Source: Chryseobacterium glaciei
GTDB lineage: Bacteria; Bacteroidota; Bacteroidia; Flavobacteriales; Weeksellaceae
Assembly (NCBI RefSeq): GCF_001648155.1
Contig: NZ_CP015199.1
Coordinates: 2,180,501 to 2,244,500, forward strand
Length of the DNA: 64,000 bases
Direction of reading: 5' to 3'
Position numbers and translations under genes: made by a program. The first letter of the stretch is position 1; every line of letters begins with the position of its first letter. This document shows, in pieces, positions 41,692-51,047 of this stretch. The notes below the pieces were generated by a model. It had not been told where the DNA came from. It saw only the letters and a program-made list of their open reading frames with translations, and did not search any database.

Positions 41692-44133
41692 TTAAAATCT
41701 GAAATTAAATCTAGCAAAAGCCTGTCTTCCTGCAAATCCCATTTGTACAGGATCGAAAATTCCGCCTGATTCGGTATTTCCATCAGAGACAGCGGTTTTT
41801 TGCAAAGTAGGGTATCGGTTGAATACATTCTTACTTCCAATTGTTAAGCTTACATTTTTACTAAAATCATATCCGAAAGATAAATCTGTGGTTACCTTAG
41901 GGTTATAAGTCTGAATATCATCTTCGCCGTTGTAACCAACTAAGTTGACTTTATCAAATCTCACCAATTGAAGATTGGCATTAAAGCCTTTTATTTTATA
42001 GTTTAAATTTAAATTAATCTTTGTTTTCGGAGCAGAAGCCAGAATAAATGCTTTTTCTCTTGCGCTCATATAAATATCCTCTTTTCCTGCTAGCTGTTGA
42101 GAGGTGTGGATTTTTGTAATTTCCATTTCATTATAATTTCCGGCTAAAGTGGCGGTTAGTTTTCCGCTGCCAATATTTTCATTATAGCTTAAAATTACAT
42201 CTACGCCTTTCGTTTGGGTATCAATAGCGTTGGAAAAGAACTGAGCCTGATCGATAAAAGGATACTCATTTTGAGCTTCTAATGGAAGGTCTGTTTTTGC
42301 AAAATTTCCTGTCAAAACAATTCTGTCTTTTACTTTAATGTAATATCCATCAATTGTGGCTGTGAATTTTCCTGTGTTAAAAGTAAATCCCGCGCTTCCG
42401 TTAAGTGAAGTCTCCTGTTTTAATTGAGGAATTCCGGATACTTTTGCCAAGTTACTGTCATTGGAAGCAAGCTGAATCGCAACCAATTCTCCTCCCTGAA
42501 AATTAGTAAACTGCAGACTGTAATATTTCTGTGCTAAAGATGGAGCCCTAAAGCCTGTAGAAGCAGAAGCTCTGAAAGCAAGTTGGGGGATTATCGCGTA
42601 CCTTGTTGCAAATTTTCCATTGAAGGTACTTCCGAAGTCATTGTAATTCTCAAATCTTCCGGCAATACTGATCATCCATTTTTTTGTAATATCCAATTCG
42701 GTGTCTACATATGCGGCAAAATTGTTTCGACTTTTATTCACTTCCTGAGAATATCCCGGAAATCCTTGTGAGCCGCCCGGTCGATAACTTTCGCCATTTG
42801 AACCTGGAACAGTTACTAATAAACTGGGGTCAGTGTTTGCAGTTACAAGATTTCCATTGATGTCATACATCGCATATGAAGCTTCTTCACCTTTAATGAT
42901 ATTAAATTTTTCATACCTGAATTCAGATCCGAAAGCAATATTTAAACCTTCTAAAACATCAAACTGCTTGGTAGCATTAAAACCTGTCGTATTTTGTAAA
43001 AGTGAATGCCCACCTGCGTTGAAGCTTGTGGGAGAATTTACTCCTAAAGTCGCATTAATTGTATTGTCAATCTGATAAGTGAATCTGTTGCTGCCAAAAG
43101 CGTTGTAAAAATCTACATCCCACTCGGCAACTTTAAATTTTAAACCATTGTCAAACGTAAAATCTGTAATGCTTGTATTTTGAATTGGATTAAAACCATT
43201 CGGATAAACTTCCGGAATATTTCCGTCTGCATCTGCCGTTCTCGTCCATGCGTAAGCATTTGTTTCTCTGTGTGAAAATCCTTGACGGGAATAGAATTTC
43301 AGATTATCAGACAAAGGAACTTCTATGTTTCCAAAGAAATAAATATTTTGAGATTTTGCATCGCCAAAACGCTGTCTTGGAGATTCATAAAATTCCGGAT
43401 TGGCATTTCTGATAGAATGTTCTTTATTGATAAATTCTACAGTAAAATTTCCAAAACCGCCTTTTGAGCCTATTTTTGTTCCTAAATTTCCATTAAAATC
43501 AAACGTAATTCCGTCTATTTTATGGTCAGAAACTACATCTTTACTTCCCGGACTTTTAAACATATTCATTCCGTAGAAAGCATTTCCTTCAAAACCTTTG
43601 TCGCGGTCGTTCAGAATAACATTTATAACGCCTGCAATGGCATCAGAGCCATATTGTGCGGATGCGCCGTCACGAAGAACTTCCACTCTTTTTATCGCTC
43701 CAATCGGAATGGTGTTCATATCCGAACCCGTATTTCCTCTTCCTTTTGTCCCAAAAAGATTGATCAATGATGATTGATGGTATCTTTTCCCGTTTAATAA
43801 AAGTAAGGTTTGATCTGGTCCCAGACCTCTCAAAGTTGCAGGGTCTACAGCATCAGCTCCATCTGATCCGGATTGTTTATTAGAATTAAAAGAGGGCGCG
43901 GCAAACTGTAAAAGTTGGTTGACTTCTACCTGTCCCGTGGATTGGCTGACCTGTTTAATATCTATCACATCAATCGGAACGGGTGTATTGGTTACGGTTC
44001 TTTTTTTATTTCTACTTCCTGTAATCGCAACTTCCTCTATTTTAGCTTCTTTAGAAATGGTATCATTAATTTCCTGTGCGTAAAAAAAGGATGTTGCGCC
44101 AAGAAAAAAAGCGCTCACGTATCTTGCTTTCAT
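41692..44133 (-). CDS. TonB-dependent receptor
   Basis: 813 residues. Signal peptide MKARYVSAFFLGATSFFYAQ and a TonB-box-like IEEVAITGSRNKKR. The plug domain has TPVPIDVIDIKQV, DPATLRGLGPDQTLLLLNGKR, VEVLRDGASAQYGSDAIAGVINVILND. The barrel ends RQAFARFNFRF. The plug belongs to the subfamily of large receptors for iron complexes or other ligands, distinct from the FhuE-like one at 16582. Ligand unknown. A TACATTTG -7 box overlaps a Fur-like word upstream. Confidence 0.9.
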   Translation of the reverse strand: MKARYVSAFFLGATSFFYAQEINDTISKEAKIEEVAITGSRNKKRTVTNTPVPIDVIDIKQVSQSTGQVEVNQLLQFAAPSFNSNKQSGSDGADAVDPATLRGLGPDQTLLLLNGKRYHQSSLINLFGTKGRGNTGSDMNTIPIGAIKRVEVLRDGASAQYGSDAIAGVINVILNDRDKGFEGNAFYGMNMFKSPGSKDVVSDHKIDGITFDFNGNLGTKIGSKGGFGNFTVEFINKEHSIRNANPEFYESPRQRFGDAKSQNIYFFGNIEVPLSDNLKFYSRQGFSHRETNAYAWTRTADADGNIPEVYPNGFNPIQNTSITDFTFDNGLKFKVAEWDVDFYNAFGSNRFTYQIDNTINATLGVNSPTSFNAGGHSLLQNTTGFNATKQFDVLEGLNIAFGSEFRYEKFNIIKGEEASYAMYDINGNLVTANTDPSLLVTVPGSNGESYRPGGSQGFPGYSQEVNKSRNNFAAYVDTELDITKKWMISIAGRFENYNDFGSTFNGKFATRYAIIPQLAFRASASTGFRAPSLAQKYYSLQFTNFQGGELVAIQLASNDSNLAKVSGIPQLKQETSLNGSAGFTFNTGKFTATIDGYYIKVKDRIVLTGNFAKTDLPLEAQNEYPFIDQAQFFSNAIDTQTKGVDVILSYNENIGSGKLTATLAGNYNEMEITKIHTSQQLAGKEDIYMSAREKAFILASAPKTKINLNLNYKIKGFNANLQLVRFDKVNLVGYNGEDDIQTYNPKVTTDLSFGYDFSKNVSLTIGSKNVFNRYPTLQKTAVSDGNTESGGIFDPVQMGFAGRQAFARFNFRF

Positions 44134-44157
44134 ATATAATGAGTTTCTTTAATTGGT

Positions 44158-44173
44158 AATTATTCCAAATGTA
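44158..44173 (-). promoter_or_regulatory. Promoter with overlapping Fur-like half site
   Basis: Minus-strand TACATTTG (44166-44173) fits TAnnTTTG. AATTATTCCAAAT (plus, 44158-44170) differs at one base from AATTATTCTAAAT found at 18814-18826 before the siderophore receptor. Confidence 0.45.
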
Positions 44174-44300
44174 TTGAATTTTGTTTTTAAACCAATAAAA
44201 AATATCACTATTGTTTGAAAATTTATTAATGAACTTGTGTTTTTGGTGAGTATTAGGAAAAGTTAAATCGTAAACTGTTATTAGATGATTATTTTTAATT

Positions 44301-45458
44301 TTAAAAACTGGTTATGATTCTATTTAATCCTTCTTCTAATATTTCTGTTGAGGTTGAAAAACATATTCTTACATGACCTTCTGCTCCTTTTCCGAACCAT
44401 CTTTCCGAACCGGGAACGATGGCAACTTTTCCTTGTTGTAAAGCATGTTGAGCAAAATTTTCACTTGTAAATCCATTGTCGATTCTAGGAAATAAGACAA
44501 AGGTTGCTTCGGGTAAATTAGGAGTTAAAATCCCTGAATTGCTTAAAATTTTATAAGCTAAATTTCTGTTGTTCTGTAAATGATTTAGAAATTCTTTGAA
44601 CCATGGTTTTGCTTTTTCCAAAGCAACAGTTGCAGCAATTTGTGACAATGTGGAAACGCCTTCAATGGTAGAATTGAAATTTGATTTTTCCGTAAAATCT
44701 TCCAGTATTTCCAGATCATTACATAAAATGGCTCCAATTCTCAAGCCTGCAATTCCAAATGATTTTGAAAAGCCATATACGGTAAAACTTTTCTTTTTTG
44801 CCTCTTCCGAAACCGATGAATAGGTGCAAAACTCTTTATTGTCATAAATAATATCACTCCATATTTCATCGCTCATTACCCAAAGATTGTGAGCCGATGC
44901 GATCTCGGAAATTTTTATTAAAACTTCTTTAGAATAAATTTTTCCCAACGGATTATGAGGATTGCAAATGCTGATCAATTTCGTTTTTGAATTGATTAAT
45001 GAAACTAATTTCTCAAAATCTATATCTCCGGTTTTAGAATCTATAGGGCATAGTTGTATTACTCCGCCAACGGCTTCTACCGATTTTTTGAATAGAAAAT
45101 CTACGGGATCTAAAATGATGGCTTCATCACCGGGGTTTAAAACATATTTCGCGATTAAAAACATTCCCTGAGCTGCGCTATTAACCGCGAGAATGTTTTC
45201 AGGCAAAAAAAATCCGTTTTTTTCTGTGTTAAAATGTTCTGAAACACTTTTGTTAAATTCCGGAAGTCCGGAGAATGGGCCGTAACTTAAATATCCGTCT
45301 TTTATATATTCAATAATGCCTTCTTCAATTTCAGGTGCTATTCTAAAATCGGGATCTGCGGCTGTTAAAGGGATTATTCCTTCTTCTAAGGTTGCCCATC
45401 TTCCGTTGTAGGCTTTTCTTTTTAATGCTTCAAAATTGATGTCTTTGTTGGTAAACAT
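44301..45458 (-). CDS. MalY/PatB-type PLP-dependent aminotransferase or beta-lyase
   Basis: 385 residues. Fold-type I PLP enzyme: the start WATLEEGIIPLTAADPDFRIAPEI recalls the MalY/PatB group, ICNPHNPLGKIYS carries the PLP Asn region, VMSDEIWSDIIY the Asp, and TVYGFSKSFGIAGLRIG the PLP lysine. The group contains cystathionine beta-lyases and aminotransferases; the reaction cannot be fixed from sequence alone. It starts four bases after the FAD monooxygenase gene, so the two probably act together. Confidence 0.85.
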   Translation of the reverse strand: MFTNKDINFEALKRKAYNGRWATLEEGIIPLTAADPDFRIAPEIEEGIIEYIKDGYLSYGPFSGLPEFNKSVSEHFNTEKNGFFLPENILAVNSAAQGMFLIAKYVLNPGDEAIILDPVDFLFKKSVEAVGGVIQLCPIDSKTGDIDFEKLVSLINSKTKLISICNPHNPLGKIYSKEVLIKISEIASAHNLWVMSDEIWSDIIYDNKEFCTYSSVSEEAKKKSFTVYGFSKSFGIAGLRIGAILCNDLEILEDFTEKSNFNSTIEGVSTLSQIAATVALEKAKPWFKEFLNHLQNNRNLAYKILSNSGILTPNLPEATFVLFPRIDNGFTSENFAQHALQQGKVAIVPGSERWFGKGAEGHVRICFSTSTEILEEGLNRIITSF

Positions 45459-45462
45459 TTCT

Positions 45463-46536
45463 TTATTTATAAGAGATTGGTAAAATATTTTCTGTTTGCT
45501 GATGAAGTGGAAGTAAGAATTGTTCTAATAACATTCTTCCGTTTTTGATGTGGATATCGATTTCCGCTTTTCTTTCCTGTTCGTATTTTCTGAATGCCTG
45601 TTGCGGATCTTTTTCTTCAATTAAAAATTTAGTTAAAACAAAAGAATCTTTTAATGCTGAGGTTACTCCCTGACTTGTAAAAGGAATTAGTGGATGTGCC
45701 GCATCGCCTATAAATACAACGTTATCTTTGTAAAATGGGTTAAGTTTTTCCAATTCATAAACCCGCCATAAATGTACATTTTCATAGCTGGATTCTTTTA
45801 TAATTGATGAAACCAAAGGATTCCAATCATCAAAAATATCAAACATATATTTTTTTAGACGGTCTACAGAACACTCATCTTCAAATTGATACTTAACAGG
45901 ATCGAATTGTGAGTACCATAGAATTTTATCCGCAGAAAGTTTAAGAATTCCAAAGGTTAAACCGCCGTCTTCATGGTGAAATTTCATGAAATTATTTTCA
46001 ATACGGTCAGCAATATTTTTATTTTCAATGATATTTACGATTTCATTTTCACGAACGGTTTTCATGACTTCGCTGGTGAATACTTGCCTTCTGATCCTGC
46101 TTTTAGAACCGTCAGAAACGATAATAATGTCAGAATCAATAGACGAGCCGTCGGTTTCTTTTAATTTTTTGTTGTAAGAAAAAGTAATTGTTTTTTCATA
46201 GGTGATTTTTTCTTGAGGAATATTTTGGGATAAGATTTCAATTAATGTGCTTCTTGCTATTACGAAAACATTATTTAATGTTTTTTCTGCAATTTTTTCT
46301 CCTTTGTGCGAATACTGAATATACTTTTTTAAAAAATTACCGTGTTTGAAGAGTTTCTCTTTGTTGACGATAAGAGACAGTTGTTCAATACCTTCTTGTG
46401 GCAATAAAAAACCGTGTCCTGTGGAATCATCTTTTTTTCTTCTTTCGTAAACGTGATAATCAATTTTGTGTTTTTCTAAGTAATTCGCCATGCTCAGACC
46501 GGAAATTCCGGCGCCAATGATAGCAATTTTGTTCAT
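45463..46536 (-). CDS. FAD-dependent monooxygenase
   Basis: 357 residues, of the PHBH/UbiH-like flavoprotein monooxygenase group. FAD dinucleotide motif IAIIGAGISGLSMANYLE at the N-terminus, a DG-like motif IIVSDGSKSRIRRQV near 133 and GDAAHPLIPFTSQGVTSALKDS near 274. It should hydroxylate an aromatic or similar substrate with NAD(P)H and oxygen. It is in an operon with the PLP enzyme downstream; substrate unknown. Confidence 0.87.
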   Translation of the reverse strand: MNKIAIIGAGISGLSMANYLEKHKIDYHVYERRKKDDSTGHGFLLPQEGIEQLSLIVNKEKLFKHGNFLKKYIQYSHKGEKIAEKTLNNVFVIARSTLIEILSQNIPQEKITYEKTITFSYNKKLKETDGSSIDSDIIIVSDGSKSRIRRQVFTSEVMKTVRENEIVNIIENKNIADRIENNFMKFHHEDGGLTFGILKLSADKILWYSQFDPVKYQFEDECSVDRLKKYMFDIFDDWNPLVSSIIKESSYENVHLWRVYELEKLNPFYKDNVVFIGDAAHPLIPFTSQGVTSALKDSFVLTKFLIEEKDPQQAFRKYEQERKAEIDIHIKNGRMLLEQFLLPLHQQTENILPISYK

Positions 46537-46599
46537 TTTCGGAATATGGGATTTTCAAGTTAGTGTTTGAGTAATTTTTACTTAAAATTAAAGTAAATA

Positions 46600-46607
46600 C
46601 AAATGTA
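46600..46607 (-). promoter_or_regulatory. Candidate -7 box of the monooxygenase operon
   Basis: Minus-strand TACATTTG fits TAnnTTTG; leader about 60 bases. It lies downstream of the tryptophanase terminator. Confidence 0.4.
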
Positions 46608-46726
46608 AATTAAATACGTTCATTAATTTTACGTAGTAAATTAAAAATATTCTAAATATCTGATAAATAAGATGTAAAATGTAATAAGTGTGTATTTTTG
46701 AGAAGAGTGCTTTAAAAGATGAGAAA

Positions 46727-46753
46727 TAAAAAACCGAGAACTAATCTCGGTTT
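46727..46753 (-). terminator. Terminator after tryptophanase gene
   Basis: Minus-strand stem AAACCGAGA with TCTCGGTTT around five bases, then T-run. Confidence 0.9.
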
Positions 46754-46760
46754 TAATTTT

Positions 46761-48137
46761 CTATGCTTCTTCTAATTGCACTGTGAAGTGTCTCAGAAGT
46801 TCTGGTTCCCATGTTATTTTGTAACCTTTTGCAATGTCATCACGTCTTTCGTAAACGTTTTTAATTGCAGCTGCAATATAATCCATGTGATTGTTTGTGT
46901 ATGTTCTTCTAGGAATCGCTAAACGAACCAATTCCAACTTAGGATAACGGTTTTCTCTTGTTTCAGGATCTCTGTCTGCCAATAAAGTTCCGATTTCTAC
47001 AGTTCTGATTCCGGCTTCTTTGTAAATCTCAAGTCCTAAAGTTTGTGCAGGGAATTCTGAACGGTCAACATTAGGTAAGAAATTTAATGAATCAATAAAA
47101 ACTGCGTGTCCACCGATTGGTTTCTGAACAGGAATTCCGTATTCAATTAATTTGTGACCAAGATATTCAACCTGAGAAATTCTGCCTTCCAAATAAGCAA
47201 ATTCTGTTGCTTCATTAAGACCAACAGCCAAAGCTGCCATATCTCTTCCTGCCATACCACCGTAAGTAATGAAACCTTCGTAGATAATGGTAAAGCTAGA
47301 TGCTTTTCTGAAAACTTCTTCGTTATTTAAAGCAATGAATCCTCCGATATTTACCAGTCCGTCTTTTTTAGAACTCATCGTCATTCCGTCTCCGTAAGAG
47401 AAAACGTCTTTACAGATGTCTTTGATTGATCTGTTTTCTTGTCCTTTCTCTCTTTTTTTGATGAAATAAGCATTTTCTGCGAATCTTGCTGAGTCGAAGA
47501 AAACAGGAATTCCATATTTATTGGAAAGTTCTCTTACTGCTTTCATATTTTCAAGAGAAACAGGTTGTCCTCCTGAAGAGTTACATGTAATAGTAATTAA
47601 ACAGAAAGGGATTTTTTCTTTTGGATGGCTTTTATAAACTTCTTCCAGTTTTTCAAGATTGATATTTCCTTTGAATGGATGTAAATTATTAATATCAAAA
47701 GCTTCATCAATCGTACAGTCGATTGCATGTGCTTTTCTTAGCTCGATGTGACCTTTTGTCGTGTCAAAGTGAGAGTTTCCTGGAACTACATCACCATCTT
47801 TTACTAAAACTGAAAATAAAACATTCTCAGCAGCTCTTCCTTGGTGCGTTGGTAAAAGATATTTGAAACCTGTGATATCCTGTACAGTTTGGTGTAATTG
47901 TTCGAATGAACGAGATCCGGCATAGCTTTCGTCTCCTGTCATTAACGCTCCCCATTGTCTGTCAGACATTGCTCCGGTTCCTGAATCTGTTAAAAGATCA
48001 ATATAAACCTGTGAAGATTTTAGATTAAATAAATTATAGTTAGCGTCTTTTAGCCATTGCTCTCTCTCTTCTCTTGTTGATTGACGGATTTCTTCAATCA
48101 TCTTAATGCGGAAAGGTTCCGCGTACGGTAAATTCAT
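46761..48137 (-). CDS. tnaA: Tryptophanase
   Basis: 458 residues, very similar in layout to tryptophanase and tyrosine phenol-lyase (beta-eliminating lyases). Start PYAEPFRIKMIEEI; LLTDSGTGAMSDRQW; THQGRAAENVLFS; the PLP lysine is in MTMSSKKDGLVNIGGF. Two positions separate the enzymes: NSHFDTT has Asp where tyrosine phenol-lyase has Thr, and RTVEIGTLLADRDPET has Ile where the lyase has Arg. Both favour tryptophanase, which yields indole, pyruvate and ammonia. No TnaC-type leader was found. Own terminator downstream. Confidence 0.92.
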   Translation of the reverse strand: MNLPYAEPFRIKMIEEIRQSTREEREQWLKDANYNLFNLKSSQVYIDLLTDSGTGAMSDRQWGALMTGDESYAGSRSFEQLHQTVQDITGFKYLLPTHQGRAAENVLFSVLVKDGDVVPGNSHFDTTKGHIELRKAHAIDCTIDEAFDINNLHPFKGNINLEKLEEVYKSHPKEKIPFCLITITCNSSGGQPVSLENMKAVRELSNKYGIPVFFDSARFAENAYFIKKREKGQENRSIKDICKDVFSYGDGMTMSSKKDGLVNIGGFIALNNEEVFRKASSFTIIYEGFITYGGMAGRDMAALAVGLNEATEFAYLEGRISQVEYLGHKLIEYGIPVQKPIGGHAVFIDSLNFLPNVDRSEFPAQTLGLEIYKEAGIRTVEIGTLLADRDPETRENRYPKLELVRLAIPRRTYTNNHMDYIAAAIKNVYERRDDIAKGYKITWEPELLRHFTVQLEEA

Positions 48138-48223
48138 GATATTTTATATTAGATTGTTTGTAACGAAAATTTTGTTTGAAATAAATTCAAATTCATCAAG
48201 TATTTTTAAATGGAATAAAAGAA

Positions 48224-48841
48224 TTATTCCGGTGCCTTAAAAATATTATCGTCTGAATGGAAGCCTGCTACACCACCACTTACAGCAAATTTCATTGCCG
48301 AAGCTGCGGTCATTCCCACTACAGGTTTGATGTTTTTTTCTTCAGTTACAATTACCCAACCCGAAATAGCGTAAGAATGAGGAAGATAAACAGCAACATA
48401 ATTGTGCTTGTCTACATCTTCCATTTCTTTTTGTGTTAAAAATCCGATTCTCCAGATCTCTGGGTTTGCATTGGTTTTTACCCAAACAGGATCGTTGAAT
48501 TTTTTCTTATCTCCTACAAATGAAGACATTACATCTTTGGTTGGTGTGTAAATATGTTTTACTCCGGGAGTTTTTTCCAGCAAACGATCCACTAAATCGA
48601 AAAAGAATTTTCCGACAACGAATTTGTTTCCTAAAAATCCTAGAAGTGCAGTAATTAAAATCGTTGAAATAAAAACCAACCCCGGAATTTCTTTGGCAAC
48701 CGACGGAATAATATTGTCAACAGACGTGACAACATACCAAATGACAAAGATGGTAAGTCCGATTGGGCCAATAATCACCAATCCCTGAAAGAAATTTTTC
48801 AGAAAGAAATTAGTAATATTTTCGAAAGTTAATTTTTTCAA
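48224..48841 (-). CDS. DUF502 family membrane protein
   Basis: 205 residues with a TTG start; no ATG is available near the N-terminus. Two membrane helices (about 16-40, GLVIIGPIGLTIFVIWYVV, and about 50-70, ISTILITALLGFLGN) belong to DUF502. The conserved TPGVKHIYTPTKDVMSSF segment and LPHSYAISGWVIVTEEKNI are present. In plants a relative (LCV) acts at membranes; the bacterial role is unknown. It lies 21 bases after miaE. Confidence 0.85.
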   Translation of the reverse strand: MKKLTFENITNFFLKNFFQGLVIIGPIGLTIFVIWYVVTSVDNIIPSVAKEIPGLVFISTILITALLGFLGNKFVVGKFFFDLVDRLLEKTPGVKHIYTPTKDVMSSFVGDKKKFNDPVWVKTNANPEIWRIGFLTQKEMEDVDKHNYVAVYLPHSYAISGWVIVTEEKNIKPVVGMTAASAMKFAVSGGVAGFHSDDNIFKAPE

Positions 48842-48862
48842 CGTTTGTTTACTGTATTTGTT

Positions 48863-49441
48863 TTAACCGTGTATTGTTTCTTTGTTTCCGTATGATTTGA
48901 TGATATTTGCTTCATATTCCAGCCATTCTTCCCAGCGTTTGTTTACTTTTTCAGGATCTCCCAATTGTCTTGCGAAACCGATAAATGTAGTGTAATGATT
49001 TGCTTCTGAGATCATTAATTCTCTGTAAAAAACTATAAGCTCTTCATCTTTAATGTTTTCTGTAAGCACTTTAAAACGTTCACAACTTCTCGCTTCAATC
49101 ATCGCAGCGAAAAGTAATTTATCAACAATTAATTCTTCTCTTGTTCCTTGAACGACAAATTTAGCCAATTCATTGACATAATCATCTTTTCTTGCCTTCC
49201 CGAAAACAAAGCCTCTTTTCTTAATGATCTCGTGAACCTGACTAAAATGGTCAAGCTCTTCCTGAGCGATAGCAATAAGTTCTGTTATAATTTCCGGATG
49301 TTCAGGAAGCATATTGATCAAACTTATAGCGTTTGTTGTAGCCTTCTGCTCGCACCAAGCGTGATCGGTCAAAATCTCTCCGAGGTTTCCTTCTGCAATA
49401 TTAGCCCATCTTGGGTCGGTAAGAAGCTTTAACTTAAACAT
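48863..49441 (-). CDS. miaE: tRNA-(ms2io6A) hydroxylase MiaE
   Basis: 192 residues. Start MFKLKLLTDPRWANIAEGN is family typical. The diiron carboxylate ligands are in AWCEQKATTNA, QEELDHFSQVHEI (ExxH), MIEARSCERF and ISEANHYTTFI (ExxH). It hydroxylates the isopentenyl group of 2-methylthio-N6-isopentenyladenosine at position 37 of tRNAs that read codons starting with U. It would depend on MiaA and MiaB, not in this window. Confidence 0.92.
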   Translation of the reverse strand: MFKLKLLTDPRWANIAEGNLGEILTDHAWCEQKATTNAISLINMLPEHPEIITELIAIAQEELDHFSQVHEIIKKRGFVFGKARKDDYVNELAKFVVQGTREELIVDKLLFAAMIEARSCERFKVLTENIKDEELIVFYRELMISEANHYTTFIGFARQLGDPEKVNKRWEEWLEYEANIIKSYGNKETIHG

Positions 49442-49596
49442 TGTATAAATTTTTTGTAAAATTAAAATAAATTGCGATAACTAAGAAGTTTTATTATGAT
49501 CTTGATTCTGTACTTTTTATGTTTTTAATTAATTCGTTTAAATTTCATGGTATTCTATTTGATATTACTAGAATATAATTAAAAATTTAAACTATC

Positions 49597-49839
49597 ATGG
49601 AAACAATTACAATTTTCAAAAACAAATTAAACGGATTTCTTTCTCTTATTTTGACATTTGCTTTTTCTTGTTTTGCTTTTGCTCAGGAAAATTCTGCAAA
49701 AACAGCTGTAAGCACAAATGAAACCAAAACGACGACTACAACAGAATGGTACGCTGAGCCTACTTATCTTATTATTGGAGCAGTTGTTTTAATCATTATT
49801 GTTGCTCTTTTGGTAAGAGGAGGAAGAAAAGGAGATTAA
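49597..49839 (+). CDS. Small membrane protein with signal sequence
   Basis: 80 residues. A hydrophobic segment (about 12-29) ending AFAQENSAKT looks like a signal peptide. A Thr-rich linker (TKTTTTTEWYAEP) leads to a C-terminal membrane helix (about 54-72, LIIGAVVLIIIVALLVRGGRKGD). No family recognised. Its stop lies one base from the end of the convergent acyltransferase gene. Confidence 0.65.
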   Translation: METITIFKNKLNGFLSLILTFAFSCFAFAQENSAKTAVSTNETKTTTTTEWYAEPTYLIIGAVVLIIIVALLVRGGRKGD

Positions 49840-49840
49840 T

Positions 49841-50932
49841 TTATTTAATTTCCGTTTTTCTTCTTAAAATCTCTAAAATATTCCAGCCAAAACTATCCAC
49901 TTTCTTCAATCCTGCTGAAATAATAAATGCTAGAATAATATTAATGATATAAATTAAGATCATTAAAATCCACCAAGGCATATTTTCTTTCAATGGAACA
50001 ACAAGAAAATAGACAAGCGATGAACTTAATCCTTGGGCGAAATAGAAAAAGATAGCATTTTTCCCAATGTATGTGACAAAATTTTCTTTCGTAATTTTTA
50101 ATCTGTTGTAAAAAACAAATAGAGTAGTCAAAGAAAATAGAGACCATATTATATAAGGAATCTTTGGTGGGAATTTATTTTTATTGATTTTATAAAAAAT
50201 TTCATTTCCATAATACCAAAACATCCAAACTAATGCTACTGCGACAATTCCGTAAAGAACGGGAATCATCTTAGTTGGAATTTTTTTACCGCGTATTCTG
50301 TTGGCAATTAAGAAAATGGCCATATAAAAAGCTACATAACCAACTTGTCCTGTAGGATAAAACCATGGAAAAATATTGAAGAGTAAAGTTAAACCAATAC
50401 AGATTCCGATAAACCAATTGATGTGTTTTGGAAAGAATTTTAAAATTAAAACACCAAAAACGGTAAGGATAAAATACACTTTTAAATACCAAAAACTTCC
50501 CATCACAACGGGGAAAGTATCTGCATTTGTATATTGATGGAGATACCAATTTCCGAGATTTTGCCATTGTGGAAATATAGAAATACTTGTCGTGGCATAT
50601 TTTGATCCAAATGTTGAATAAAATTTCTGTAACCATTCCAAAGAGAAAAAACTCAGCCCAAAAACTTTAAAAAAGTAATCTAAAAAGAATAAAAATGTTA
50701 CAAAGATCATATAAGTGATTTGTAACTTTAATAATCTGTAAAAAGTTTTCTCAATATTTGCACCTGAGGTAATTCCACTTAAAGCATAGAATAAAGCAAC
50801 ATCAAAAACCAAAGAAAATACTCTAACCTCGGCCGGAATATAAAATTGTCCTGACCAAAAAGCGGTATGAATAAATATAATGGAAAGCGTTGCCAGTCCT
50901 TTTGCAAAATCAATGTAGAGATCTCTGTTCAT
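49841..50932 (-). CDS. Acyltransferase 3 family membrane protein
   Basis: 363 residues, about ten membrane helices. N-terminal MNRDLYIDFAKGLATLSIIFIHTAFW carries the Arg/Asp and His pattern of Acyltransferase_3 proteins (R-x-x-x-D-x-x-[KR]-G..H). These proteins O-acylate surface sugars or lipids. The target cannot be told; no polysaccharide cluster is adjacent. Confidence 0.8.
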   Translation of the reverse strand: MNRDLYIDFAKGLATLSIIFIHTAFWSGQFYIPAEVRVFSLVFDVALFYALSGITSGANIEKTFYRLLKLQITYMIFVTFLFFLDYFFKVFGLSFFSLEWLQKFYSTFGSKYATTSISIFPQWQNLGNWYLHQYTNADTFPVVMGSFWYLKVYFILTVFGVLILKFFPKHINWFIGICIGLTLLFNIFPWFYPTGQVGYVAFYMAIFLIANRIRGKKIPTKMIPVLYGIVAVALVWMFWYYGNEIFYKINKNKFPPKIPYIIWSLFSLTTLFVFYNRLKITKENFVTYIGKNAIFFYFAQGLSSSLVYFLVVPLKENMPWWILMILIYIINIILAFIISAGLKKVDSFGWNILEILRRKTEIK

Positions 50933-50990
50933 TATTATGGATGATAAACTTCAAAAGTAAATAAAGTTTAGGAATTATTTCAAATAAATA

Positions 50991-51019
50991 AAAAAGAGGT
51001 AAAACGAATTGTTTACCTC
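50991..51019 (-). terminator. Terminator after the metallopeptidase gene
   Basis: Minus-strand GAGGTAAAC pairs with GTTTTACCTC with one bulged base, then a run of six T. Confidence 0.75.
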
Positions 51020-51047
51020 CTTTCTTAAATATGTTAAAAATGAATGT

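Noticed and set aside
46761..48137. Tyrosine phenol-lyase
   Set aside because: The two specificity positions (Asp in FDTT, Ile in VEIG) are those of tryptophanase.
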